The notes beneath the pieces were generated by a model, which worked only from the letters and a program-made list of their open reading frames with translations, was not told where the DNA came from and made no database searches. Positions 26,287 through 34,768 of a stretch of DNA of 64,000 bases are shown here, piece by piece. The stretch is taken from NCBI RefSeq assembly GCF_003627955.1, contig NZ_RBWS01000015.1, forward strand, positions 123,586 through 187,585, read 5' to 3'. How positions within the stretch are numbered: position 1 is the stretch's first letter; every line of letters begins with the position of its first letter. The stretch comes from Sphingobacterium puteale. Its GTDB lineage: Bacteria; Bacteroidota; Bacteroidia; Sphingobacteriales; Sphingobacteriaceae. The position numbers were made by a program, and so were the translations under genes.

Positions 26287-26398
26287 GAGACGTATTGCAC
26301 TATGTTTGCTCAACCGGAAAAATAATAGGTATAAGCTAACATAAAGAATAAAAATAACCCTTATATTTCAGTAGGCTTCAAAAAAATTAAATAAAACA

Positions 26399-26758
26399 AT
26401 GAGACTAACTGCGACACACCCCAAACTACCGATGCGCGACAAAGCTGTCACAAGTGATTTTTACTTAGGCCAGCTAGGGTTCATGCCTTGCGGCACCGAA
26501 GATTATGAAGGGTATCTGATGATCAAAAAAGATCAGATCGAGATTCATTTTTTTGAATTCAGGGAGCTGTCTCCCGAAGAAAATTATGGCATGATCTATA
26601 TCCGCACCGATGATATTGATGCACTCTATCAATCTTTTCTAGCACGCAACATTGCTATCCATCCGAATGGCAAACTGGAGACAAAACCTTGGGGTCAGCG
26701 TGAATTTTCCATATTGGATCCGGATAACAATTTGCTAACGTTCGGACAGGAGGATTAG
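26399..26758 (+). CDS. VOC-family protein, bleomycin-resistance-like
   Basis: A 119-residue protein of the vicinal-oxygen-chelate fold: two beta-alpha-beta-beta-beta halves, with KLPMRDKAVTSDFYLGQLGFMPC at the start, EIHFFEF, IYIRTDDIDALYQSFLAR and the ending WGQREFSILDPDNNLLTFGQ. This closely follows the bleomycin-binding resistance proteins common in Bacteroidota genomes. Actual binding of bleomycin is not shown; many such chromosomal proteins have other ligands. It is a single gene with a short palindrome about 110 bases upstream. Confidence 0.88.
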   Translation: MRLTATHPKLPMRDKAVTSDFYLGQLGFMPCGTEDYEGYLMIKKDQIEIHFFEFRELSPEENYGMIYIRTDDIDALYQSFLARNIAIHPNGKLETKPWGQREFSILDPDNNLLTFGQED

Positions 26759-26939
26759 CGCTAAACATTCGACCCAAAGATCATCAACCTGATGCTAAGG
26801 TAGTTACTATATCGGACACAAGCAGACTGAACAGATGGCACTTTATTGAAGCTATGCTGTCCAATGGAAAACGACACGACATACAAAGAGGAAATATCCG
26901 TTCAGACGATTAGATACGACAAGAAAAAATAAAAAAAAT

Positions 26940-26982
26940 GCCTGTCATCATCACGCGAAAACGGAGTATAACGATGACAGGC
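26940..26982 (-). terminator. Terminator after cysM
   Basis: GCCTGTCATC pairs perfectly with GATGACAGGC around a 23-base loop; on the minus strand it is followed by a run of eight T. This ends the cysE-cysM transcript. Confidence 0.8.
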
Positions 26983-27020
26983 GCTATAATTTATATACGA
27001 GTTTACTGTCTCAGAATGGA

Positions 27021-27893
27021 CTAACCGAATAAGTCTGAGCTCAGGTAACGGTCTCCTCGATCACATGCAATAAAAACAATGACACCTTCCTCAATTTCAT
27101 CGGCAATTTTCAGGGCGCCGGCAAATGCTCCGCCTGTACTCATACCTGCAAAAACCCCTTCCCGTTTCACCAGTTCACGCGCCAGTTCGGTTGCTTCCTG
27201 TTGTGAAATATCAATGACACGATCCACGCGGCTCGGATCAAATATTTTCGGTAGATAAGCTTCTGGCCAACGTCTGATTCCGGGAATAGACGACTCAGGG
27301 GTAGGCTGACAACCGACAATTTGTATTGCCGGATTTTTTTCCTTGAGGTAAATGGAATTTCCCATAATCGTTCCTGTTGTACCCATTGCACTCACGAAAT
27401 GGGTGATTTTCCCATCTGTGTCACGCCAGATTTCAGGTCCAGTCGTTTTGATATGCGCTTTGTAATTATCAGGATTGGCAAATTGATTTAAAATAAAATA
27501 ACCTTCATTTGCTGCTTTTGCTTCGGCGTAATCGCGGCATATCTCCATTGATTCCAGAAGAGTAACCTTGGCACCGAAAGCTTCCATGGTCAGCGTACGC
27601 TCACGGGTAGAAGACGCAGGCATGACCAATTCAAGACTCAAACCATATATCCCGGCAATCATGGCCAGGGCAATCCCCGTATTTCCACTGGTTGCCTCAA
27701 TAAGTTTACTTTCTTTCGAAATCTCACCACGCTCCATGGCCGAACGGATCATATTTAAGGCTGCACGGTCCTTGACAGAGCCAGCAGGGTTATTCCCTTC
27801 CATCTTTGCAAAGATCCGTACTTTTGGATTTGTATGAAATTGGGTGATCTCCACCAATGGTGTATTTCCGATGGTATCTATAATATTTCCCAT
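27021..27893 (-). CDS. cysM: Cysteine synthase B
   Basis: A 290-residue fold-type II PLP enzyme making cysteine from O-acetylserine and sulfide (or thiosulfate). The PLP lysine is K41 in GSVKDRAALNM, the substrate loop is EATSGNTGIALAM, and the end has the glycine-rich phosphate site (GMSTGGAFAGAL). The start at 27893 (MGNIIDTIGNTPLVEI) matches family N-termini and leaves a 7-base gap after cysE; an upstream in-frame ATG at 27923 would overlap cysE. The pairing cysE then cysM places both steps of cysteine synthesis in one transcript. The short loop near the active site fits CysM rather than CysK, though this split is not absolute. Confidence 0.92.
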   Translation of the reverse strand: MGNIIDTIGNTPLVEITQFHTNPKVRIFAKMEGNNPAGSVKDRAALNMIRSAMERGEISKESKLIEATSGNTGIALAMIAGIYGLSLELVMPASSTRERTLTMEAFGAKVTLLESMEICRDYAEAKAANEGYFILNQFANPDNYKAHIKTTGPEIWRDTDGKITHFVSAMGTTGTIMGNSIYLKEKNPAIQIVGCQPTPESSIPGIRRWPEAYLPKIFDPSRVDRVIDISQQEATELARELVKREGVFAGMSTGGAFAGALKIADEIEEGVIVFIACDRGDRYLSSDLFG

Positions 27894-27900
27894 AATGTAT

Positions 27901-28716
27901 CTATATGATTGGTTTTGAATCAATGAATTTTGTGGTCGCCTGATGATACACAGTCGTATACGGTTCCACTGAACTTGTCAGCCAAACATTACCTCCGATG
28001 ACCGAATGGTGGCCGATACGTGTTTCACCCCCCAAAATAGTTGCTCCCGAGTAAATAATGACGTGGTCTTCGATTGTTGGATGACGTTTGACATTTGACA
28101 ACACCTTATCCACACTCAAAGCGCCCAGCGTTACCCCCTGATAGAGTTTAACGTAGTTTCCGATTGTACAGGTTTCCCCAATCACCAATCCGGTCCCATG
28201 ATCTATGTGGAGATGATGACCGATGGTCGCTCCCGGATGAATATCAATTCCTGTCTTGGAATGCGCATGCTCAGTCAATATCCGTGGGATCAGGGGGACC
28301 CCCAGACGATGTAACTCATTTGCCATCCGGAAAATACAGATTGCAAAAAAACCGGGGTAGGTACGTACGACCTCGCGCTTGTTCTGTGCCGCAGGATCCC
28401 CATCCATCAATGCATCAGCATCCTGGCACATGAGTTCATACAAAGCCGGAATGCGTTCAAAAAACTGATGAGCTACTTGCGCATGATTGCAATGACCACA
28501 GGCTTTTGATTTGCTCAGGAGCTGCTCCAGCTCCAGCTCAAATTGTCCAAAAGCAAGCTTTACATCGTCCACCGATTTCATCTCGCCCGAATTTCGCTCC
28601 GGAAAAAGCACATCCAGAATTTTGGTAGCCCAGCCGCAGATCTTCTTATTGGAAGGCATTTCTAAAACAGCTAATTGCTGCTCGTAGATATGTTGATAAA
28701 AATCATGCATCTTCAA
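27901..28716 (-). CDS. cysE: Serine O-acetyltransferase
   Basis: A 271-residue enzyme: an alpha-helical N-terminal half and a left-handed beta-helix built of hexapeptides (GIDIHPGATIGHHLHIDHG, VIGETCTIGNYVKLYQGV, SGATILGGETRIGHHSVIGG). The catalytic His and Asp of the family are within DIHPGA and IDHGTG. It moves acetyl from acetyl-CoA to serine for cysteine synthesis. The long N-terminal region (about 150 residues) is typical of the SAT N-terminal domain in Bacteroidota. A 10-base palindrome TAGAATTCTA lies about 40 bases upstream. It is followed directly by cysM. Feedback control by cysteine is usual in the family but not visible here. Confidence 0.93.
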   Translation of the reverse strand: MKMHDFYQHIYEQQLAVLEMPSNKKICGWATKILDVLFPERNSGEMKSVDDVKLAFGQFELELEQLLSKSKACGHCNHAQVAHQFFERIPALYELMCQDADALMDGDPAAQNKREVVRTYPGFFAICIFRMANELHRLGVPLIPRILTEHAHSKTGIDIHPGATIGHHLHIDHGTGLVIGETCTIGNYVKLYQGVTLGALSVDKVLSNVKRHPTIEDHVIIYSGATILGGETRIGHHSVIGGNVWLTSSVEPYTTVYHQATTKFIDSKPII

Positions 28717-29006
28717 AAGTAAATATTAAAACAATCTTAGCTCAAGTTTCTATTGTATAGAATTCTAATGGAGAAACATACAAATTTAATGTCTCTCTTT
28801 GATCTGCAAGAGCTTTATTCTTAAACAAAGATACTATACAATATTGATAGATTAAGCCCTATTACCACTTAACTATGTGATTAAATCCTTTTTATTTTTA
28901 TTTGAGTTTTAGGATAGCTAAAGATTTCCTCCTCATTGCTGTCTCATTGACGTCATTTCTTCTTCGCATCAACGCAAGTTGCAATTTAGAAACCTGCTTA
29001 TGCTTC

Positions 29007-29390
29007 TTAAAGCACTAAGCGGTCAAACAGGTTTTGCAATGTTGCTTCGGGATCTTCACATAGTCCGGGATGCGAGGCCGAGCATTGGATGAGCGTACTC
29101 CGTTTGGCAGTAAGCCAACGAAAACGCTCGGTGATATCCAGGGCAGCCAACTTTCCGGCATCTTTATCTCCATTGCATATCCGTTGAAAGGAAGACAAGT
29201 GGTTTTCAATAAGTTCCAGTTCAATTTTTGGACAGAGTGCCCTTACCTTCTGCTCATCTATGGCGTAAACCATCCTGGCAAAACGATATTTACGGCAATA
29301 GAGCGCAATACCGACATTGATAAATTCCTCACGCTCTACACGCGGTACCAATCGTACCACAGCATATTCATATAAGGTTTTTTCTGGCAT
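29007..29390 (-). CDS. DUF3037 protein
   Basis: A 127-residue protein recognised as DUF3037 from YEYAVVRLVPRVEREEFINVGIALYCR and the later helix LELIENHLSSFQRICNG. No signal peptide or membrane helix, so cytoplasmic. It overlaps the end of the HipA-like kinase gene by 23 bases, so the two are translated together; the same pair is seen in many genomes. The function of DUF3037 is unknown. A partner or target of the kinase is the natural guess. The gene is followed by 290 bases with no gene before cysE. Confidence 0.88.
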   Translation of the reverse strand: MPEKTLYEYAVVRLVPRVEREEFINVGIALYCRKYRFARMVYAIDEQKVRALCPKIELELIENHLSSFQRICNGDKDAGKLAALDITERFRWLTAKRSTLIQCSASHPGLCEDPEATLQNLFDRLVL

Positions 29391-30165
29391 CTTCTATCTG
29401 TTTTACAAAAATTGACGAATTCGCCACACGTTGCTTCAAGAAGGAAACATACACTTCTCTGGCATCTGCCGCAGTCAGTTCGCGTTCAGAATCCACTAAC
29501 CATTCGTCCGGTACGACAGCCAATATCTTACGAAAAACATCGTCCGTAAAAATAGAACTGAATTCAGCATCTATTTTTCCGACAACGCTCGCATTTTTTA
29601 ACAACACATGGTCTTTAATCTGTACAAATGGTTTGACCGATTGCTCTTCCCAATTGTCCCAACTGTGGTGAAAATATAAGGATGCCCCATGGTCGATCAG
29701 CCATAATTCTTTATGCCAGATCAGCATATTGGTGTTCCGTACCGTACGGTCCACATTCATCAGTAAAGCATCAAGCCACACAATTTTTGAAGCCTCTTCT
29801 GCGCCGATCACGTCAACATTGGCATCAAAAGTAATCGCCCCACTCAAAAAATGAAGCCCGAGATTTTTCCCCACACTAAATTTGAGCAGGTCTTGTATTT
29901 CCTCATCCGGTTCCGAGCGCCCAAAAGATTCATCAAGATATGCAAAGACAATTTCGGGAACTCTTAATCTTAAAAGCCTTGCCAGCTCTCCACCGATGAG
30001 TTCAGCAATGAGTGCCTTACGGCCCTGCCCTGCTCCTCTGAATTTAATGACATAACTAAAGCCATCGTCTGCATCGACCAGCGCAGGCAAAGATCCACCT
30101 TCCCGAAATGGCTGAACATATCGGATAATCTCTACCTCGCGAATGATAGGTTGTTGAAAATTCAT
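29368..30165 (-). CDS. HipA-like kinase (HipA_2 family)
   Basis: A 265-residue protein with a HipA-type kinase fold. The N-terminal part holds the ATP-side strand (SYVIKFRGAGQGRKALIAELIGGELARL), and the catalytic part reads LMNVDRTVRNTNML with the loop Asp and Asn, then LIDHGASLYF for the metal-binding Asp. It lacks the N-terminal HipA extension, so it is the short class. HipA kinases phosphorylate a tRNA synthetase or other targets and usually come with a DNA-binding HipB. No HipB is present; instead the overlapping downstream gene is DUF3037. A toxin-antitoxin role is therefore not assured. Confidence 0.85.
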   Translation of the reverse strand: MNFQQPIIREVEIIRYVQPFREGGSLPALVDADDGFSYVIKFRGAGQGRKALIAELIGGELARLLRLRVPEIVFAYLDESFGRSEPDEEIQDLLKFSVGKNLGLHFLSGAITFDANVDVIGAEEASKIVWLDALLMNVDRTVRNTNMLIWHKELWLIDHGASLYFHHSWDNWEEQSVKPFVQIKDHVLLKNASVVGKIDAEFSSIFTDDVFRKILAVVPDEWLVDSERELTAADAREVYVSFLKQRVANSSIFVKQIEDARKNLI

Positions 30166-30451
30166 GAATTTCTTTTTTCTTTCTGTTCAAAGTTGACCGC
30201 CAACGCCGGACATGATATCAAACAAAGATAAAGTTACCTTTATTTATAAGTTTGTTCGTCATACCCGTAACAAATTTATTGTTATCCCACAACGGTCGAA
30301 CCTTTTATTCGTGGAAATATCTTAAATATTTATTTATATTTTAGCAAAACAGCGCAAATTGTACATTCATTTGACCATTAGAAGTACTATTTTCTAATTA
30401 TATTTGTCCTATAATCTCGACTTGTCTCATCAAGTTCTTTTCAAAAACGAT

Positions 30452-30994
30452 ATGGATACTATTCAGGAATATAACAGTGTGATCAAGCACTGCCAAGATT
30501 TATTTATAAAAAAAACAAAAGATTATGGTACGGCATGGCGGATTATGCGCCTTTCCTCCATTACCGACCAGATTTATATTAAGGCACAACGTATACGTAC
30601 CCTCGAAGTCAAAAAAGTATCTAAAGTTGGTGAAGGTGTCGTGGATGAATATATCGGTATCATTAATTATTGCATCATGGCCATGATCCAGATTGATCTT
30701 GGTGAAGATGGAGAGGAAAACCTCGACCCTGCCTTTGTCAATCAAAAATACACGGAAAAGGTAACCGAAACAAGGGACCTCATGCTAGCCAAAAATCATG
30801 ATTACGGTGAGGCCTGGCGTGATATGCGCGTTTCTTCGATGACAGATCTGATCTTAATGAAAATCCACCGCGTCAAACAGATCGAAGACAATGACGGGCA
30901 GACCATCGTTTCAGAAGGCATTCATGCCAATTACCAGGATATGCTCAACTACGCAGTTTTTGCGTTAATTAAGTTAGGACTCGCACAACAATAA
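30452..30994 (+). CDS. DUF1599 protein with two repeated halves
   Basis: About 180 residues, cytoplasmic. The ATG at 30452 is chosen (MDTIQEYNSVI); an in-frame TTG upstream would add a stretch with no similarity. The protein is an internal duplication: residues about 18-50 and 105-145 share the pattern K-x-DYGxAWRxMRxSSxTDxIxxKxxRxxxxE. The DYG and AWR residues are probably the functional core. DUF1599 has been compared to nucleotide-modifying folds, but no activity is established. A TATATTTG element at 30399-30406 fits a -7 promoter box. It is first in a tight run with the DoxX-type gene (4 bases later), aroK and the phosphodiesterase. Confidence 0.88.
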   Translation: MDTIQEYNSVIKHCQDLFIKKTKDYGTAWRIMRLSSITDQIYIKAQRIRTLEVKKVSKVGEGVVDEYIGIINYCIMAMIQIDLGEDGEENLDPAFVNQKYTEKVTETRDLMLAKNHDYGEAWRDMRVSSMTDLILMKIHRVKQIEDNDGQTIVSEGIHANYQDMLNYAVFALIKLGLAQQ

Positions 30995-30998
30995 TCGG

Positions 30999-32183
30999 AT
31001 GATGACAGCACAACAGACAACAAAAACAAATTACCTTTTAGGTTTTTGCCGCATTTTCACTGGACTTCTTTTTATTTTCTCCGGATTTATCAAGGCCAAT
31101 GATCCTACCGGCTTCGGCTATAAATTGCAGGAATATTTCGAAGTGTTCCACCTGACTGCCTTCAATGAATATGCTACGGCCATGGCCGTGGTGATCTGTG
31201 GCTTTGAAATCCTATTAGGTGCGCTCCTGTTGTTTGGGGTCTACGCCAATCTGGTGGCTTGGGGCCTACTGTTGTTGATCCTATTTTTCACCTTTCTGAC
31301 ATTCTATTCCGCATTTTTCGAAGTCGTTACTTCCTGCGGTTGTTTTGGTGATGCCATACCACTGACCCCTTGGCAATCTTTTTCTAAAGATCTGGTGTTA
31401 TTGGCTTTGATCCTGATCATCTTTTTTAATCGCAAACAGATCCGGTCTATTATCAAAGGTTCCGGCAATCAATTTGTTGTCACATTGATTACAGCTGTTG
31501 TTTCCTTGGGTATAGGAGTATATACGGTCAATTATCTCCCTTTTATTGATTTCTTGCCTTATAAGATCGGCAACAATCTACCTTCTCTGATGGTCCTTCC
31601 TGAAGGAAAACAGGCCGATGTCTTTGAACAGCTCTATACCATGAAAAACAAGAAGACCGGCGAGACTAAGAAAGTGAATGACAAAGTGTATATGGCAGAT
31701 AAACTCTGGGAGGATGAGTCTTGGGAGATCATTGGCGAACCAGAAAGCAAACTCGTCAAAAAAGGATATGACATTCCTATTCCAGACCTTTTGATTACTG
31801 ATGCGGACGGTGCTGATCATACACAGGAGATCATCGCCAACCCTTATTATAACATTATCATCGTCGCCAAGGATCTTTCATCGACCAATATAGATGCCAT
31901 CCAGAAAATCAATCAGACGGTGACACAGATGACCAAAGATTACAATGGTCTTCGCGTTGTCCTGCTGACCGCCTCGGCTTCCAAAGATGCACAATACCTG
32001 AGTGACAAGATGCAATTGATTGCAGAAATCTATTATGCGGATTTAATTCCATTGAAAAGTATGGTCCGGGCCAATCCCGGTGTGATCCTGTTAAAAGGGG
32101 GGAATGTAATGGGCAAATGGCATTACAATAATTTCCCGGATGCAAAGACGATTGAAGACAATTTTTTAAGTAAGGACAAATAA
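30999..32183 (+). CDS. BT_3928-like DoxX-family membrane protein
   Basis: A 394-residue membrane protein. The N-terminal 150 residues hold four helices of the DoxX/MauE kind (FCRIFTGLLFIFSGFIKANDPTG, VVICGFEILLGALLLFG, LVAWGLLLLILFFTFLTFYSAFF and a CGCFGDAIPLTPWQSF loop). A fifth helix is followed by a soluble C-terminal domain of about 200 residues on the outside, with a thioredoxin-like look but no CxxC. The CGCFGD loop with two Cys is typical of MauE-like proteins and hints at redox work on cell-envelope proteins. It follows DUF1599 by 4 bases and precedes aroK by 6; this order is conserved in many Bacteroidota. Confidence 0.88.
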   Translation: MMTAQQTTKTNYLLGFCRIFTGLLFIFSGFIKANDPTGFGYKLQEYFEVFHLTAFNEYATAMAVVICGFEILLGALLLFGVYANLVAWGLLLLILFFTFLTFYSAFFEVVTSCGCFGDAIPLTPWQSFSKDLVLLALILIIFFNRKQIRSIIKGSGNQFVVTLITAVVSLGIGVYTVNYLPFIDFLPYKIGNNLPSLMVLPEGKQADVFEQLYTMKNKKTGETKKVNDKVYMADKLWEDESWEIIGEPESKLVKKGYDIPIPDLLITDADGADHTQEIIANPYYNIIIVAKDLSSTNIDAIQKINQTVTQMTKDYNGLRVVLLTASASKDAQYLSDKMQLIAEIYYADLIPLKSMVRANPGVILLKGGNVMGKWHYNNFPDAKTIEDNFLSKDK

Positions 32184-32189
32184 TACAAT

Positions 32190-32705
32190 ATGCCTAAACC
32201 TATATTTTTGATTGGCTATATGGGCAGTGGAAAAACCACACTGGGAAAAAAGCTGGCCAGCAAATTAGATTTACCTTTTATCGATACCGACGAGGAGATT
32301 GTGAAACAGATCGGCATGAGCATTACCGACTATTTCGGCCAGCATGGTGAAGAACAATTCCGAAAGCTGGAACGCGAGCAGTTGCGTAAATTTGCGGGCA
32401 GCTACGCGGTCATCTCCACGGGGGGCGGTGCCCCTTGTTTTTTTGACAATATGGATTGGATCGAAGCCAATGGTTATGCGGTCTATCTGCAAATGACTCC
32501 AAAAGCCTTATTTGACCGCCTGTCGCAGTCAAAATTACATAAAAGACCTATTCTGATCGGTAAATCACCGGAAGAACTACGGGCTTTTATTGAAGAGAAA
32601 TTAACGGAACGCGAGCCTTACTATACTCGGGCTCATCTGACAATAGATCAGCTCAATACCACAGTAGAAACGTTAGTTGCCCTAATCAATCAGCATAATT
32701 TATAG
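32190..32705 (+). CDS. aroK: Shikimate kinase
   Basis: A 171-residue P-loop kinase that phosphorylates shikimate in aromatic amino-acid synthesis. The Walker A is GYMGSGKTT at 9-17, the shikimate-binding Asp is in FIDTDEEI, and the STGGGAP motif follows near 72-78. The LID region with RPIL (HKRPILIG) is present. The length matches the family. It is the third gene in the DUF1599 run, and a glycerophosphodiesterase starts 18 bases later. No other aromatic-pathway gene is in the window. Confidence 0.95.
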   Translation: MPKPIFLIGYMGSGKTTLGKKLASKLDLPFIDTDEEIVKQIGMSITDYFGQHGEEQFRKLEREQLRKFAGSYAVISTGGGAPCFFDNMDWIEANGYAVYLQMTPKALFDRLSQSKLHKRPILIGKSPEELRAFIEEKLTEREPYYTRAHLTIDQLNTTVETLVALINQHNL

Positions 32706-32722
32706 TCGCATAATAGTTAAAA

Positions 32723-33661
32723 ATGAGAATACGCCTGTACTGCTTCCTTTTATTCCTGACCTGTATAGCTGTTTGCAGCTGTTTTCGCCATAGTGGTGAT
32801 ACAGAAGGCTTACCTGTGGGCAAGCGCATCCAGCTGACCACAGTAGAGGATCTTTATCAGTTTCTGACCTATGATGACAACCGCTATCCATTGGTCAGTC
32901 TACACCGTGGCGGGCCTACTTCTGGCTATCCGGAAAATGCTTTGGAAACCTTTGCATATAATGCCAGTCTGCAGCCTGTTATTGTAGAGTGCGATGTTAG
33001 ATTAAGCAAAGATTCGGCACTGGTACTCATGCATGACAATACCCTAAACCGCACGACAACAGGCCGGGGATCTGTTAGTGAACGTACTTTGGCGGAGCTC
33101 AAAAAACTGCGTCTGGTAGACAACGACAAGAAAATAACACCCTACAAAATCCCAACACTCGATGAAGCCCTGGCCTGGGGAAAAGGCAAGGTTATTTTCA
33201 CACTGGATATTAAAAACGAGGTACCTTACGAATCCGTAATCAATGTCATTCGTAAACAGCGTGCCGAATCCAGTGTTGTTATCATTACTTATAGTGCCGG
33301 TCAGGCCGGAAAAGTACACAATCTTGCCGGGGATCTGATGATATCTGCTTCAGTGAAGAGCCTAGCGGATATCGCCCGTCTCAACGAAAAAGATGTACCG
33401 GACAATAAGTTACTGGCCTTCGTCGGTACACGGGAAGCTGATCCGCAGCTAACCAAAGTATTGCATGATCATGGGATCATGTGTATCTTGGGCACGCAGG
33501 GTAATCTCGACAGACAAGCTGCAAAGAAAGGATTTCAGCTGTATGCCAGCTTTATAGAACGTGGCGCAGATATACTGAGTACTGATCGTCCGATCGAGGC
33601 AGGTAGAGCGTTAAGTTTTTATATCAAGAAAAGGGGTATAAGTTCTAAATTTGTGCAGTAA
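32723..33661 (+). CDS. Glycerophosphodiester phosphodiesterase-family lipoprotein
   Basis: A 312-residue lipoprotein (signal with CSC, lipid Cys near residue 20). The GDPD TIM-barrel signature is clear: LVSLHRGGPTSGYPENALETF, then VECDVRLSKDSALVLMHDNTLNRTTTGRGSV with the catalytic His and metal-binding acid residues, and FTLDIKNEV. The family cleaves glycerophosphodiesters to glycerol-3-phosphate and an alcohol. The usual HRG and HD motifs are intact. It is the last gene of the DUF1599 run and would act in the periplasm on lipid head-group debris. Confidence 0.9.
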   Translation: MRIRLYCFLLFLTCIAVCSCFRHSGDTEGLPVGKRIQLTTVEDLYQFLTYDDNRYPLVSLHRGGPTSGYPENALETFAYNASLQPVIVECDVRLSKDSALVLMHDNTLNRTTTGRGSVSERTLAELKKLRLVDNDKKITPYKIPTLDEALAWGKGKVIFTLDIKNEVPYESVINVIRKQRAESSVVIITYSAGQAGKVHNLAGDLMISASVKSLADIARLNEKDVPDNKLLAFVGTREADPQLTKVLHDHGIMCILGTQGNLDRQAAKKGFQLYASFIERGADILSTDRPIEAGRALSFYIKKRGISSKFVQ

Positions 33662-34089
33662 ATTATTGCTCATGTCAAACTGAACTATTCTTAATAAAAA
33701 AAAACAGCTCTCGACCCCAAAAAGAGAGCTACGGTTTTCAGAAAATTTATTCCGTTGTGCCGAGCCAGCTAACTAAGTTTCCTATTGAAAACTATAAAAT
33801 TAATATATTAGACTTTGTTCATAATGATTCATCCGGAACCATAATCTTCCTATACTACTGCCCTAAATTCTCAGCAAAGAATAGTATAACTTTTTCCAGT
33901 ACCTGTCTTTCGGGTTCAGATCGTTCATACAAGTCATAACATGGGTCACCTTTGACAATGAACAACTATTTTTTGGGAGGCCTCAATCCCAAAAACTTAA
34001 TATAATTTAAAAAAATATTAAGCGCATACTACCTGTATCTTCTAAATATATACAACACGAAAAATCAGTTTACCAAACATCAAATCAGT
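33662..34089. other. Gene-poor stretch after the glycerophosphodiesterase
   Basis: 428 bases with a hairpin at 33706-33730 and a 20-base tandem duplication at its end. A 60-residue plus-strand frame at 33757 has no ribosome site, no recognisable sequence and AT-rich composition, so I do not call it a gene. Confidence 0.6.
33706..33730. terminator. Hairpin, possible terminator
   Basis: AGCTCTC pairs with GAGAGCT around an 11-base loop, 45 bases after the phosphodiesterase stop. The T run on the plus side is short, but a run of nine A precedes it, so it would work better on the minus strand. Confidence 0.5.
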
Positions 34090-34101
34090 TTACCAAACAT
34101 C
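34062..34101. repeat. 20-base exact tandem duplication
   Basis: The unit AAATCAGTTTACCAAACATC occurs twice with no gap (34062-34081 and 34082-34101). It covers the stop codon of the small minus-strand gene at 34090-34233; because the stop is inside the unit, the protein end is the same with or without the second copy. Confidence 0.85.
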
Positions 34102-34233
34102 GCGATTAGATACATTTAGGCTATCTCGGATATAAAAAACCACGGGACGCAATTCCCTGATTTCTATGGGTAGTTCCTCTGCGTCAAAATCTATCGGAAC
34201 TATCTTTTCCGATGCTATTTTCATTTGCTCCAT
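34090..34233 (-). CDS. 47-residue protein of unknown function
   Basis: ATG at 34233, TAA at 34090. The product starts MEQMKIASEKIVPIDFDAEE, is acidic, has no signal or helix of membrane type, and ends SNRDVW. It begins 6 bases after the stop of the 66-residue gene upstream, which favours coupled translation and makes it more believable than its length alone would. I do not recognise it. The 3' end lies in a 20-base tandem duplication, so the original gene may have been longer. Confidence 0.45.
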   Translation of the reverse strand: MEQMKIASEKIVPIDFDAEELPIEIRELRPVVFYIRDSLNVSNRDVW

Positions 34234-34239
34234 ATTTCC

Positions 34240-34440
34240 TTACAGTTTTTTAAGCTCTTCTTCAGGCCAAGTGACCAATTCTTTTAACAAGTAAGTCTTT
34301 GGCTCAGCTTCGTCATCAAATTGTTCCAAAAACTCCGGCAGGTCGCCTTCAACTTTTAAAAGCTTTCCTTCCTGCAGCACGTCATAGCCCTCCGCAAGCC
34401 ATTGCTCTATTTTTTTCCTATTGACTTGAATATGTTCCAT
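34240..34440 (-). CDS. 66-residue acidic protein of unknown function
   Basis: A short cytoplasmic protein starting MEHIQVNRKKIEQWLAEGYD and ending WPEEELKKL. It is acidic, probably one helix, a small beta part (EGKLLKVEGDLPEFL) and a helix. It precedes the 47-residue gene by 6 bases. Two tiny acidic genes in tandem recall antitoxin or immunity modules, but no toxin is seen and I do not assign one. It stands alone between the phosphodiesterase and a divergent outer-membrane protein gene. Confidence 0.5.
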   Translation of the reverse strand: MEHIQVNRKKIEQWLAEGYDVLQEGKLLKVEGDLPEFLEQFDDEAEPKTYLLKELVTWPEEELKKL

Positions 34441-34768
34441 CTTAAAATATCTAAGTTTATACTTCCATTACGCTTTTTTAAATAAGTTAAACCGCCATGT
34501 ATATACAAGATAAACAATGCTCCGGCAGATATCGTTTCGGCAATCTGAATTTGAATCCGCAAGCATTCGACTACAATATAAACAAGAAGCTAAAAAACTA
34601 TCCTCAAGGATTAAAAGTAGAATAAAATAAAAAATAACACCCTTAAAATAAAATAGTTAATAAATAACGATATTTCGACCCATCGAAACACGAATAATTG
34701 GCAGAGTATTTGTATAAACAGCGAAAGTTCTCGATTCGAAAACTTAACGCTAACATTTTTTTAATATC
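34441..34768. other. Divergent intergenic region
   Basis: 328 bases between the 66-residue gene and the outer-membrane protein. It is AT-rich and holds a 6-base-arm palindrome TTTCGA-CCCA-TCGAAA at 34673-34688, about 80 bases before the start of the outer-membrane protein, a possible operator. No gene is seen. Confidence 0.45.

Noticed and set aside
30166..30451. Possible regulatory RNA in the divergent gap before the DUF1599 gene
   Set aside because: No stable paired structure or known motif could be traced by eye.
33757..33939. 60-residue plus-strand frame
   Set aside because: No ribosome site, family likeness or operon context.
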